Below, in pieces: positions 41,914 to 51,227 of a stretch of 64,000 bases of DNA; within the stretch, counting starts at the first letter, position 1; the number at the start of each line of letters is the position of its first letter. Origin of the DNA: DASZHJ01 sp035517495. Lineage in GTDB: Bacteria; Pseudomonadota; Alphaproteobacteria; ATCC43930; CGMCC-115725. Below the pieces are notes generated by a model, which saw only the letters and a program-made list of their open reading frames with translations, made no database searches and was not told the DNA's origin. The stretch covers positions 62,001 through 126,000 of the forward strand of contig DATIYT010000083.1 in NCBI GenBank assembly GCA_035517495.1, read 5' to 3'. The position numbers and the translations under genes are program-made.

Positions 41914-43461
41914 CTAACGGAACGCCAGGGTCGCGAACTGGTCGCCGAAATTCGTGAACGGCTTCTGCGTGAAACCGATCACGTCGGCGCGCAGCAGATT
42001 GCCCGTATTGGAGCAGAAGCACGGGACCAGCGGCATGTCCTCGACCATCATCGCTTCGGCCTTCTTGTATATCTCGCCCCGCTTGCCGCGATCCAACTCT
42101 GAACGGCCGCGCTCCAGTATCTGGTCCATCGCGGTATTGGCGTATCCCTGAAAGTTGCGCCAGCCGTTGCTGTGCAGGATATCGTACAGATCGTCGGGAT
42201 CGACCACGCCAAGCCAGCCCCAGATGGCAGCATCGAATTCGCCCGATTTCAGCCTGGCAAAGACGGTATTGGCCTCCGTCACCTCGACGCGAAGGCTTGT
42301 CCCCAAGGTGTCATTCGCCTGGGCGACGATGATCTCAACGGCCTGCTTCCAGAACCCGGGACCCCAAGTCAGTACCGCGGCGGGCGTCGTCGCGGGGTGT
42401 TTTGATTGCGCGAGTTCCTTCTTGGCTTGCTCGGCATTGTATTGCGTCAGCGGCCGGGGTGCCGGGTCATATGCGAAGGTGAGCGTCGGCGGTATGAGAC
42501 CTTGGCTCGCAACGGCTTCGTTGAACTGGGCTGCTTTGATCAATGCACCGCGATCGAAGGCCATGGAGAGCGCGCGACGGAAATGCACGTCGTCGAAGGG
42601 AGCGCGCCGATTGTTCAGCGCGATGTAGCGGTTGTTGAGCCCCGGTTGCGACAGAACCCTCACCTCGGGGCGTTTGCGTAAACCTTCCGCATCCGCCGGC
42701 GGCACGCTGCTCGTCAGGTCGACTTGGCCGGCGAGCACGGCGGTCTCGCCGCTGCTTTCCTCGGCGATCAGAAGAACCTCGATCGCGCGCAGAACCGGCT
42801 GCCCCTTGAGGAAGTAGTCGCCGAACGCCTCCAGCTTAACCGATTGACCGGGCTGCCAATCCACGATCTTAAAGGCACCGGTGCCGATGGGACGTCGCGC
42901 AAACGCTTCCGCTCCCATGGTCTCGACCGCATGCCGCGGAACGATCTGAGTGCCGTTGCGGAAGTTGCAAAGGAGCGTCAGAAGCGGCGCGTATGCTTCC
43001 TTTGTCTTGATGCGGATCGTGAGCGGGTCCACGACCTCGACGCTGTCGAGAACGGCGAGCTTGCTTCGATAGGGCGAGGCAAACTTCTCGTCGAGCAGGC
43101 GATCAAAGGTGAACTTCACGTCGTCCGCCGAAAGCATGCTTCCATCGTGAAAGCGTACGTTCGGCCGCAACTTGAATGTGTATGTCGTCGGGTCGGCAAC
43201 CGCGTAGGACTCGGCGAGATCGGGAACGATCTCCATCTTGTCGTCGAACTTGAGCAGGCCATTGAAGACCGCCCAAAGGACGAAATACTCCTGTATCAGG
43301 CTGGCCTTGCCGGGATCGAGCGTGTTGATGACGTTGAATCCGGTAATAGCGGCCGTTGCGTTGTCGCGCGCGGCCCAGGCTGTCGGCCCAAAAGCCGAAA
43401 GCGCAATCGCCGCTGCGCTCGCTCCGACAACACTTCGTCTCGTCAGCGTTATTTGGCGCAA
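41914..43461 (-). CDS. Peptide/opine-type ABC substrate-binding protein (family 5), copy 2
   Basis: 515 aa, family 5 receptor (DppA/OppA/NikA). Twin-arginine-like signal LTRRSVVGASAAAIALSAFG. Core: VPDLAESYAVADPTTYTFKL, VRFHDGSMLSADDVKFTFDR, GTGAFKIVDW. TTG start at 43461 but with an excellent ribosome site (GGGGAGG, 6 bases). Closely related to the receptor at 49476: the C-terminal VEVTEANTVFARLKSGEFDA and LPCFCSN-like regions are shared. A second receptor at the end of the operon may widen the ligand range of one permease complex. Confidence 0.92.
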   Translation of the reverse strand: MRQITLTRRSVVGASAAAIALSAFGPTAWAARDNATAAITGFNVINTLDPGKASLIQEYFVLWAVFNGLLKFDDKMEIVPDLAESYAVADPTTYTFKLRPNVRFHDGSMLSADDVKFTFDRLLDEKFASPYRSKLAVLDSVEVVDPLTIRIKTKEAYAPLLTLLCNFRNGTQIVPRHAVETMGAEAFARRPIGTGAFKIVDWQPGQSVKLEAFGDYFLKGQPVLRAIEVLLIAEESSGETAVLAGQVDLTSSVPPADAEGLRKRPEVRVLSQPGLNNRYIALNNRRAPFDDVHFRRALSMAFDRGALIKAAQFNEAVASQGLIPPTLTFAYDPAPRPLTQYNAEQAKKELAQSKHPATTPAAVLTWGPGFWKQAVEIIVAQANDTLGTSLRVEVTEANTVFARLKSGEFDAAIWGWLGVVDPDDLYDILHSNGWRNFQGYANTAMDQILERGRSELDRGKRGEIYKKAEAMMVEDMPLVPCFCSNTGNLLRADVIGFTQKPFTNFGDQFATLAFR

Positions 43462-43566
43462 GCGAATCCTCCCCTGCGAAGCTTCGCTGCAAAAAAGTAT
43501 CGGCAGTCGACAACCCTGTCAAACGCGATGGACTGCAGCAATGCTGCGTGCGGCAAGGCGAGCCTG

Positions 43567-45627
43567 CTACATAACGAAACACAGTCTGATCGCGTCGAGA
43601 ATCGCGGCGGCGATGTTGCGGCTCGCCACCGCGTCGCCAATCCGGTGCAACTCGAATTCGCGCTCGCCCGTAAACGGCTGCGATCTGCCGTTCAACAGCG
43701 CCTCCAAGTCGGTGACGCCGTTGTTAGCGGAGTCCTGGCGAAGATCGCGGTAGAGCTGGTCGGCCGGCGCGGTACCTCTCTCAATGATCACTTGATCCGC
43801 CGCAAGCTCGATGGTGCCGCGCGTCATCAGATTCCTGAAAGTGGCAAGAAGTCGGTTGCCGCGGCGTTCCACTTTTTCGATTTCATGATCGAAGGTCATG
43901 GGTAGTTTGAGCTCGTAGGCGCGCCGCTTCCAAATGGCTCTCTCGGCGTAGGTGAGTTCTTGGGCGAGCTGTCCGTCGATGGACACGACTTGCACGCGCC
44001 GCCCTTGCCCGGCGGCAAGCTCGGCCGCCTGCGGCGCCGGGTGTCGTCCAGTGCCGTCATAGATCAGAACGTCGTTCGCTAGAGGCGCCCCGCCGATCGC
44101 GTCCCATACGCTGGTGCAGAGATCGGCACCCGGAAGCCACTCGATGTCGGGCGTGCCTCCGGTTGCGATGATCGCGACGTCGGGATGTTCCGCGACCACG
44201 TCGGCGCGCTCCACAAAGGCGTTGAGGCGCACCTCCACGCCAAGCCGCTGCAACTCTTGCCGACGCCAATCGATAATTCCAATGATGTCTTTGCGCCAGC
44301 TGGCGCGCGCCGCCAACAGCACCTGACCGCCCAGCTTGTCGGAGGCCTCGAACAGCACCACCCGGTGGCCGCGCTCGGCGCACACGCGCGCCGCTTCAAG
44401 CCCCGCGGGTCCGCCGCCCACCACCACGATGCGGCGCCCCGGCTTGTCCGATCGCTCGATGACCTGAGGCAGCACGCCTTCCCGCCCGGTCGAGGGATTG
44501 TGCAGGCAGTGCGGCCGATACTGCGATTGGCAGTGCGTGGCGCCGACGCAAGGACGAATCAGCTCTTCTTTTCCGGCTTGGAGCTTGGCAACGATGTAGG
44601 GATCGGCGATGTGGGCGCGCGTCATCGCGACCATATCGAGCAACCCCTCGCGAATCGCGTAACGCGCCGTGGCAATATCCGCGATACGCGCCGCATGGAA
44701 CACCGGCAGCTTCACTTCCTTCTTGAATTGACCGACGCGTTTGAGCCACGGCGCGATCGGCGAGGCCATGCCGGGCATGTTGTCGACGGCAAGAGCGATT
44801 TCCGTGTCCATCCGGCCGTAGATCGCGTTGAAGAAATCGATGAGACCCGTGCGCTCGAACACATGAGCGATCTCAACGCACTCCTCGAACCCCATATCCC
44901 CGGGGGTATCTCCTTCATCGACCACGTAGCGGAATCCGACCAGAAAATCGGCACCCGTGCGCCGCCGTATTTCCTCGAACACCATCAATCCAAATCGACA
45001 GCGATTGGCGAGCGTGCCTCCGTACCGATCGGTGCGATGGTTGGTCTTGGGCGAGAGGAACTGGCCGATCAGATGGCCGCCTGCCAGCGTCTCGATCCCG
45101 TCGAGACCACCTTCCTTGCAGCGGAGCGCCGCGGCGCCGAACGACTTCGTCACTCGATCGATGTCGTCCTCGTCCATCTCCTTGGGGAAACTGCGGTGCA
45201 GCGTCTCGCGTATCGGCGAGGGGCTAATGGTCGGCAGCCAGTTCGAAGCATAAGGCTCGCCGCGCCGGCCGAGATGAGTGATCTGGCACATGAGCGCCGC
45301 GCCATGGGCGTGAATACGGCGCGAGAATTGCTGCAGGTGTGGAATGATTTCATCCACGCCCACATTGAGCTGCCGAAAAATGTTCGGTGAGTCCGGAGCC
45401 ACGTTCGACGAGCCGCCGAACATGGTGAGCGCGATTCCGCCGCGTGCCTTTCCTTCGTGGTAAAGCTGGTAGCGCTCGGCCGGCATGCCGCCCTCTTCGA
45501 GCCCGGCCGCGTGGCTTGTGCTCATCACGCGGTTCTTCAGCGTCAGATGCTTGATCTGAAATGGCTGGAGAAGAGGATCGCGGGCGGGAAAGGAGGGTGG
45601 CTCGACGCGAGATTGTTCAACTGCCAT
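43567..45627 (-). CDS. Trimethylamine-dehydrogenase-like FMN/Fe-S/FAD flavoenzyme (old yellow enzyme fusion)
   Basis: 686 aa. N-terminal old-yellow-enzyme barrel (HLTLKNRVMSTSHAAGLEEG, ETLAGGHLIGQFLSPKTNHR), an Fe-S loop CVGATHC ... HCLHNPSTGRE, then a two-dinucleotide domain (IVVVGGGPAGLEAARV, and IATGGTPDIEW). This is the plan of 2,4-dienoyl-CoA reductase, trimethylamine/dimethylamine dehydrogenase and N-methylproline demethylase. The second cluster Cys of the classical C-x2-C-x2-C is Ala here, as I recall for the N-methylproline group. ATG at 45627 with GGAG 8 bases before, 13 bases after the ATPase stop. Context: oxidative N-demethylation or related oxidation of an imported compound. Confidence 0.9.
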   Translation of the reverse strand: MAVEQSRVEPPSFPARDPLLQPFQIKHLTLKNRVMSTSHAAGLEEGGMPAERYQLYHEGKARGGIALTMFGGSSNVAPDSPNIFRQLNVGVDEIIPHLQQFSRRIHAHGAALMCQITHLGRRGEPYASNWLPTISPSPIRETLHRSFPKEMDEDDIDRVTKSFGAAALRCKEGGLDGIETLAGGHLIGQFLSPKTNHRTDRYGGTLANRCRFGLMVFEEIRRRTGADFLVGFRYVVDEGDTPGDMGFEECVEIAHVFERTGLIDFFNAIYGRMDTEIALAVDNMPGMASPIAPWLKRVGQFKKEVKLPVFHAARIADIATARYAIREGLLDMVAMTRAHIADPYIVAKLQAGKEELIRPCVGATHCQSQYRPHCLHNPSTGREGVLPQVIERSDKPGRRIVVVGGGPAGLEAARVCAERGHRVVLFEASDKLGGQVLLAARASWRKDIIGIIDWRRQELQRLGVEVRLNAFVERADVVAEHPDVAIIATGGTPDIEWLPGADLCTSVWDAIGGAPLANDVLIYDGTGRHPAPQAAELAAGQGRRVQVVSIDGQLAQELTYAERAIWKRRAYELKLPMTFDHEIEKVERRGNRLLATFRNLMTRGTIELAADQVIIERGTAPADQLYRDLRQDSANNGVTDLEALLNGRSQPFTGEREFELHRIGDAVASRNIAAAILDAIRLCFVM

Positions 45628-45640
45628 TGCGCAAACTCCC

Positions 45641-46606
45641 TTAGGCCAATTCGCCAAGCTCGTGCCAGCGATGACATGCGACCAAGTGCTGTTCGGCACT
45701 CGCTTCCAGAGCCGGGTGGACTTCGGTACAGCGCCGGACCGTGTGCGGGCAGCGCGAGCCGTAGCGGCATCCGGTCGCCGAGGGCGGCGCCGTGATCGGG
45801 TCGGCATCATCCGGACCGGCATTCTCTTCCAAGGTACCCAACAGCGCCCGCGTATAGGGGTGGCGGGGTCGGGTGAATATCTCCTCGGTCGGACCGAGTT
45901 CGACAAGCTTGCCGAAATACATGACGCCGATGCGATGGCAGAGATAGCGGGCCACATGCAAATCATGGGTGATGAAGAGAATCGACAATGCATGAGCTGT
46001 CTGCACATCCACGAGGAGATTGAGAATCTGCGCGCGCACCGAAACGTCGAGCTTCGAGACTGCCTCGTCGGCAACGAGCACATGCGGTGACAGAGTGAGC
46101 GCGCGGCCAATGGCGACCCGCTGCAACTGACCTCCCGAAAGCTCGTGCGGAAAACGGCTGCCGAATGCAGGCGACAGCCCCACACGCACAAGCATCCCGT
46201 CGACGTGACGAGGAATCTGATCTCGCGGACAGATCGCGTGGAGCCGCAGAGGAAGCGAAAGCGCCTGCGCCACGGTTTGACGCGGGTTGAAGGAGGAGAG
46301 CGGGTCCTGGAACACCATTTGCAGGTCGCGTCGATAGGGGCGCAGCGCGCGCTCGCCAAGGGTGGCGAGATCGACGCCTCGAAAGAGGATGCGGCCTTCG
46401 CTCGGGCGATGGAGGCGCAATAAAGCCTTGGCCAGTGTCGTCTTGCCGCTGCCCGACTCACCCACCAACCCCAGTATCTCGCCGCCGCGAATATCGACCG
46501 TTACGTCATCGACGGCGCGGAACTGGCGCGTTGGATCGCTCGCACGTCCGGAGAATGAAACCGAGAGGTTCTGGAGCTGAACCAGAGTCGGCGCGGCGGT
46601 ACTCAC
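45641..46606 (-). CDS. Peptide-type ABC transporter ATPase (DppF-like)
   Basis: 321 aa. Walker A GESGSGKTTLAK, Q-loop VFQDPLSSFNPR, signature LSGGQLQRVAIGRAL, Walker B VLVADEAVSKLD, and LFITHDLHVARYL; C-terminal oligopeptide-family domain with GCRYGSRCPH and a Cys-x6-Cys type element. The DEAVSKLD (in place of DEAVSALD) is a small variation. GTG start at 46606 overlaps the previous stop (GTGA). Confidence 0.92.
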   Translation of the reverse strand: MSTAAPTLVQLQNLSVSFSGRASDPTRQFRAVDDVTVDIRGGEILGLVGESGSGKTTLAKALLRLHRPSEGRILFRGVDLATLGERALRPYRRDLQMVFQDPLSSFNPRQTVAQALSLPLRLHAICPRDQIPRHVDGMLVRVGLSPAFGSRFPHELSGGQLQRVAIGRALTLSPHVLVADEAVSKLDVSVRAQILNLLVDVQTAHALSILFITHDLHVARYLCHRIGVMYFGKLVELGPTEEIFTRPRHPYTRALLGTLEENAGPDDADPITAPPSATGCRYGSRCPHTVRRCTEVHPALEASAEQHLVACHRWHELGELA

Positions 46607-47577
46607 GCCGACTCTCCGAGAAAGCAGCGCGCCTGATGCTGCGGCGGGCCGAACATGGGCGGCTCGATCGCGCGGCAGCGCTCCATGACCTGGGCGCAGC
46701 GCGGCGAGAACGGACAGCCCGGCGGCGGGTTCGCGAGATTGGGCGGATCGCCGGCGATTTCCTTGAGGCGCGCCGCTCTGGTTTTGAGTGCGATCGCAGT
46801 CGCGATCAGCCCTTGCGTATAGGGGTGTCGAGGCGCTTCGAAAACTTGGCGAGTGGGTCCGATCTCCACGATCTTGCCTGCGTACATCACGGCAATGCGG
46901 TTGCAGAGCGCCGCCGCCAAAGTCATATCGTGCGTGATGAAGAGGAAGGCCGCCCGGAGACGGGTCTGAAGGCGTCGGAATAGCCCGAGAATTTGCCGCT
47001 CGACGATGTTGTCCAGGTTCGTCGTCGGTTCATCGGCGATGACGAGGTCCGGCTCGAGCGCAAGGACCATCGCGATCAGAATCCGTTGCGCCATCCCGCC
47101 GCTGAGTTGATGCGGATACAAGCGCAGTACGCGCTCGGGCCTGGGTATGCCGACCGTCCGGAGTGCTGTCGTCGCCAATTCGCGCCACGCCGCATCGCTG
47201 CGCTCGCGAGTGCGGATCACTTCTCGCAGATGCCAGTCCACGCGTTTTGCAGGATTAAAGGCCCCCATCGGATTTTGAAAGATCATCGCGAGCCGCCGAC
47301 CGCGAAGGGACTGGAACTGCCGATCGCTCAACCCCTGCAGCTCGGTATCAGCAAAGCGCAGAACGGCACTCGAGAGATGGGCATTCGGCGGCAGCAGGCG
47401 GAGAATTGAAAGCCCGGTCACGGTCTTGCCCGAGCCGGATTCGCCGATCAGGCCGAGCATCTCGCCTTCAACGATCGACAGATCCACCCCGCGCACGACT
47501 TCGATGCTGCCCTCATGCAGGTCGAACCTCGTGCGAAGGTCGCGAATCTCGAGCACGGATTTGGGTTCGCTCGTCAA
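46603..47577 (-). CDS. Peptide-type ABC transporter ATPase (DppD-like)
   Basis: 324 aa. Walker A GESGSGKTVTG, Q-loop IFQNPMGAFNPAKR, signature LSGGMAQR, Walker B LVIADEPTTNLD, switch FLFITHDMTLAA; C-terminal GCPFSPRCAQVMERC typical of the Opp/Dpp family. TTG start at 47577 proposed because it overlaps the stop of the permease by 4 bases (TTGA), matching the overlaps of all neighbours; a GTG eleven codons into the frame is an alternative. Confidence 0.9.
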   Translation of the reverse strand: MTSEPKSVLEIRDLRTRFDLHEGSIEVVRGVDLSIVEGEMLGLIGESGSGKTVTGLSILRLLPPNAHLSSAVLRFADTELQGLSDRQFQSLRGRRLAMIFQNPMGAFNPAKRVDWHLREVIRTRERSDAAWRELATTALRTVGIPRPERVLRLYPHQLSGGMAQRILIAMVLALEPDLVIADEPTTNLDNIVERQILGLFRRLQTRLRAAFLFITHDMTLAAALCNRIAVMYAGKIVEIGPTRQVFEAPRHPYTQGLIATAIALKTRAARLKEIAGDPPNLANPPPGCPFSPRCAQVMERCRAIEPPMFGPPQHQARCFLGESA

Positions 47578-48437
47578 GACTGGGTTCTCTGGCGGAGTCG
47601 AGGATCCATGAGATCGCGCAGACCGTCGCCAAAGAGGTTGAGACCCAGTAGCGCACACGAGATGGTCGCGCCCGTCATCGTCAGCACCCAGGGAGCGCGC
47701 GCGAAGTATTCACGTCCGTCGGCCATGATGACGCCCAGAGACGGCGTCGGGGGCTGCACGCCGACGCCGAGAAAGCTCAGCCCCGCCTCGATCACGATGC
47801 CGAAGGCAATTCCGATGGTCGCCTGGACAATCAGGGGCGCTGCGATGTTCGGCAATATCTCTCGCATCAGGATAAGGGGAGTGGGTTCGGCCATCAACCG
47901 CGCCGCCTGGACGAAAGGTTCCTCGCGGACGAGAAGCGTCATGTTGCGCCCAAGGCGCGCGAAGATCGGGAAATAGGTGAGCGCGATCGCGATCGATACG
48001 TTGAGGGCGCCGAATCCCAACACCACCATCAGAAAGAGCGCCAGCACGAAGGAGGGAAACGCGAACAGCAGATCGGCGAAGCGCATGAGCAGCATGTCCA
48101 CATAGCCGCCCTTGTATGCGGAGACCATGCCGAGTGCCACACCTGCACTCGCGGCGATTGCGATGCCGGTCGCGCTCAGCAACAGCGAAACGCGCGCGCC
48201 ATAGAGTACGCGCGTCAGCACATCGCGGCCAAATGAATCGGTCCCGAAAGGATGTGACAGAGACGGCGCAGAGAGGAGGTCGAGGAAGTCGGTGTGATCG
48301 GGTCCGTAGGGCATCAACGCGGCGCCGAGCGTCGCGGCAAGAATCATGAATGCGGTTATCCCAGCGCCGAGCACCGCCGTCGGGTTGCCGAGAAACGAGG
48401 CGAGAAGACGAGAGAGCTGATTGCGGCGCGGCGTCAT
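47574..48437 (-). CDS. Peptide-type ABC transporter permease (DppC-like)
   Basis: 287 aa, six helices. Hallmarks: HPFGTDSFGRDVLTRVLYGA (the DppC-family HxxGTDxxGRD motif), coupling loop QAARLMAEPTPLILMREILP, and the C-terminal APWVLTMTGATI. ATG at 48437 overlaps the previous stop (ATGA). Forms the channel with the protein at 48434. Confidence 0.93.
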   Translation of the reverse strand: MTPRRNQLSRLLASFLGNPTAVLGAGITAFMILAATLGAALMPYGPDHTDFLDLLSAPSLSHPFGTDSFGRDVLTRVLYGARVSLLLSATGIAIAASAGVALGMVSAYKGGYVDMLLMRFADLLFAFPSFVLALFLMVVLGFGALNVSIAIALTYFPIFARLGRNMTLLVREEPFVQAARLMAEPTPLILMREILPNIAAPLIVQATIGIAFGIVIEAGLSFLGVGVQPPTPSLGVIMADGREYFARAPWVLTMTGATISCALLGLNLFGDGLRDLMDPRLRQRTQS

Positions 48438-49390
48438 GTGGACCGCCGCGGGTCCAACGCCACGCAAAGGAGGTCGACGGCGAAGTTGACGAGCAGCACC
48501 ACGGTCAAAAATACGATGGTGCAGGCAAGCACCGTCGGATAGTCGCGGGCGAAGACCGCATCGACCATCAGGGAGCCCAGTCCCTGGATGCCGAAGATGC
48601 GCTCGATCACGACCACGCCGCCAAGGAGGTAACGGATTTGCAGCCCGATCACGGTGACGTAAGGGATCAGCGCGTTTCGAAAGATGTAGTGACGGAACAC
48701 GAAGGGGGCGGAAAAGCCGAACGATCGCGCGACCGTGACATATTCTCGATTGGCCGTGTCGAGGAGAGACGTCCGCAGCATACGGGAGAACACCGCCGCC
48801 ATCGGCGCGGCAATCGCCAATGCGGGCAGGAATCCGCTGTGGAATGCGCCGGATATGGAGTCCATGGGCGAGATGAATCCGTAGGCCGGAAAGAGGTGCC
48901 AGCCGAGCGCGAGCGCGAATATCAGCATGTAGCTGAGCCAAAAGTCGGGCATCGAGATCCCAAGCACGGCAATGGATGTGGCGAGCGTGTCGATCGCGCG
49001 GCCCCGGCGTAGCGCCGCCACCGTGCCCATCGTGAGCGAGATCGCGACCGCCATCAGCACCGCGTAAAGACCAACGAATGCCGTGATCGGCAATCGAGCG
49101 GCGATCAGCTCGGAGATCGGTATCCCGCCGGCGATGGTGAGCGACAGGCCGAAATTCCCGTGCAACAGACCGCTGAGCCAGATCCAGAATTGCACGCCGA
49201 GCGGTTCGTCGAGATGGTGCGCGTGGCGGAATGCGGCCACTAGCTCGGGGCGTGCATTCTCGCCCAAAACCGCAAGGGCGGGGTCGCCCGGCGCGGCTTT
49301 GATGACGACAAAGACGATGAGCGCGCCCGCCAGCAGGGTCAGAAGAGCACCGGCGAGGCGACCCGTCAGATAGAGCGCAGATCTTGGCAC
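48434..49390 (-). CDS. Peptide-type ABC transporter permease (DppB-like)
   Basis: 318 aa, six helices. N-terminal GALIVFVVIKAAPGDPALAV with DppB-type P-GDP motif, DEPLGVQFWIWLSGLLHGNF, and coupling loop VARSFGFSAPFVFRHYIFRN. GTG start at 49390 preceded by AAGGAGG. Partner of 47574. Confidence 0.93.
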   Translation of the reverse strand: MPRSALYLTGRLAGALLTLLAGALIVFVVIKAAPGDPALAVLGENARPELVAAFRHAHHLDEPLGVQFWIWLSGLLHGNFGLSLTIAGGIPISELIAARLPITAFVGLYAVLMAVAISLTMGTVAALRRGRAIDTLATSIAVLGISMPDFWLSYMLIFALALGWHLFPAYGFISPMDSISGAFHSGFLPALAIAAPMAAVFSRMLRTSLLDTANREYVTVARSFGFSAPFVFRHYIFRNALIPYVTVIGLQIRYLLGGVVVIERIFGIQGLGSLMVDAVFARDYPTVLACTIVFLTVVLLVNFAVDLLCVALDPRRST

Positions 49391-49475
49391 CTCCGCCTCC
49401 TTATCGGCGATGGGCCCAAGTGGTCATGCGGACAGCCGGCACCCCTTTACCCAATTTCAGCTCGACCTCCCGGCA

Positions 49476-51047
49476 TCATCCCATGGTGATGGCGGCGAAC
49501 TGATCGCCGAAGTTCGAATAGGGGAGCTGCGTGAAACCCTGCACATGCGTGGTCATGAGATTATGGATATTGGAGCAGAAGCACGGCAGCACGGCTGCAT
49601 CCTCGATCGCGATGTCCTCAGCCGCCTTGTAAATCTCGCCGCGCTTTTTCAGGTCGAGTTCCGCGCGGCCCTGCTCGGCAAGCTCGTCGAGCTTCGGGTT
49701 GCTGTAACCGTAGAAATTGCGCCAGCCCTTCGTGCTCAAGATTTCGCCGATATATTCATCGGGATCCACGGGTCCGAGCCAGCCCCAGACGCTCGCGACG
49801 AAATCTCCGGCCTTCTGCCGCGCGTAAACGGTATTGGCTTCGTTGACTTCGACCGAGAACTTGGTGCCGAGCGTTTGGTTCACTTGCAGGGCAAAAACCT
49901 CGACGATGCGCTTCCACCAGCTTGATCCCCAGGCGAGTACCGGAATTTCGCCGAAACCGCCGGCGTACTTCGATTTGCTCAGCTCGGCCTTGGCGCGCTC
50001 CGCATTGAACACCGCGGTTTCGCGTGGCTTTGGGTCGTAGGCAAAAGCGAGAGACGGCGGAATGAGCCCGTGCGATGCCACGCCCTCGCCGAACAACACG
50101 ATCTTCACCATCGCATTGCGATCGAAGGCCATCGAGACCGCGCGGCGAAAATGCACGTCGTCGAATGGAGGTTTGCGATGGTTGACCGAAATGAAGCGGC
50201 AATTCATCCCGGGCTGCTTTATGACTTTTATCGACGTGTCCTGTTCGAGCGTCGGCACGTCGGCAAAGGGCGCCGTGCTCGTGAGGTCGATCTGGCCGCC
50301 TTTCAGCGCGGTGACGCCACTCGACTCCTCGGCGATCAACGGAATTTCCACGGCCGCTATGCTGGGTTGGCCGCCGACGAAATATCCCTCATGCGCAACC
50401 AACGACACGCTCTCGTTCGGCTTCCAGCCCTTGATCTTGTATGCGCCGGTGCCGACGGGTTGCCGGCCGAATGCGTCGTCTCCCACCGCTTCGACCACCT
50501 TGCGCGGCACGATCTGCGTGCCGGTGCGCGCATTGGTCAGGAACGTCAAGAGGGGCGCGAAAGCCTGCTTGGTGATGATCTCCAGGGAATAGGGGTCGAC
50601 GATTTTGACCTCCTGCACCGCCGAGACCTTTCCCTTGTTCGGCGAAGCGTATTTGTCACTCTGCAGGCGCTCGATCGTGAACTTCACGTCGTCGGCGGTC
50701 ATTTCGCTGCCATCGTGGAATTTGACGCCCTTGCGTAGCTTGAACGCGAGCGTGGTGCTGTCCTTCACCGAAAAGGATTCCGCAAGATCGGGTACGACTT
50801 CCATTTTTTGATTGAATTTCAACAACGCATTGAAGAGCGCCCACACCACGTAAGCTTCCGGGATCAACGAGTGCTTCCCGGGGTCCAGCGTATTGATGAC
50901 GTCGTATCCCGTGATGCCCGCTCGCAGTGTCCCCGTCGCGGCGCTGGCCGGTCGGATGAAGCCCGTACGAGTGAGACTTGTGGCGGCTAGCGCGGCGCCG
51001 AGGCCACCCAGGATAGTGCGGCGACGAATCGCTGGATTATTCGGCAT
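49476..51047 (-). CDS. Peptide/opine-type ABC substrate-binding protein (family 5), copy 1
   Basis: 523 aa. Tat-type signal (IRRRTILGGLGAALAATSL). Core: VPDLAESFSVKDSTTLAFKL, VKFHDGSEMTADDVKFTIER, GTGAYKIKGW; C-terminal SVEVNEANTVYARQKAGDF. ATG at 51047 with GGAGGG upstream. First gene of the operon receptor-B-C-D-F-flavoenzyme-receptor-aminotransferase. The copy 2 protein (41914) matches it over the whole length, so a within-operon duplication is probable. Confidence 0.93.
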   Translation of the reverse strand: MPNNPAIRRRTILGGLGAALAATSLTRTGFIRPASAATGTLRAGITGYDVINTLDPGKHSLIPEAYVVWALFNALLKFNQKMEVVPDLAESFSVKDSTTLAFKLRKGVKFHDGSEMTADDVKFTIERLQSDKYASPNKGKVSAVQEVKIVDPYSLEIITKQAFAPLLTFLTNARTGTQIVPRKVVEAVGDDAFGRQPVGTGAYKIKGWKPNESVSLVAHEGYFVGGQPSIAAVEIPLIAEESSGVTALKGGQIDLTSTAPFADVPTLEQDTSIKVIKQPGMNCRFISVNHRKPPFDDVHFRRAVSMAFDRNAMVKIVLFGEGVASHGLIPPSLAFAYDPKPRETAVFNAERAKAELSKSKYAGGFGEIPVLAWGSSWWKRIVEVFALQVNQTLGTKFSVEVNEANTVYARQKAGDFVASVWGWLGPVDPDEYIGEILSTKGWRNFYGYSNPKLDELAEQGRAELDLKKRGEIYKAAEDIAIEDAAVLPCFCSNIHNLMTTHVQGFTQLPYSNFGDQFAAITMG

Positions 51048-51227
51048 CTTGCCCTCCCCATATATTCCGCGGAAATTCGGTACCGGCCTTCGGCGGCTGC
51101 CCGTATTCCTTTCGTGTGCGGACGTCATAGTCTTGCCGGCACAGTTCTAAGGCAAGCCTTTCAGTGGCAGAGGCGGCCATGCAACTCTTAGGAGCCGAGC
51201 ACAGCGCTTCATTGAGGGATCGACACC

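Noticed and set aside
45628..46461. In-frame extension of the TMADH-like gene to a 964-residue protein
   Set aside because: The added part is only the other-frame reading of the DppF-like ATPase; the ATG at 45627 has a ribosome site and the normal N-terminus.
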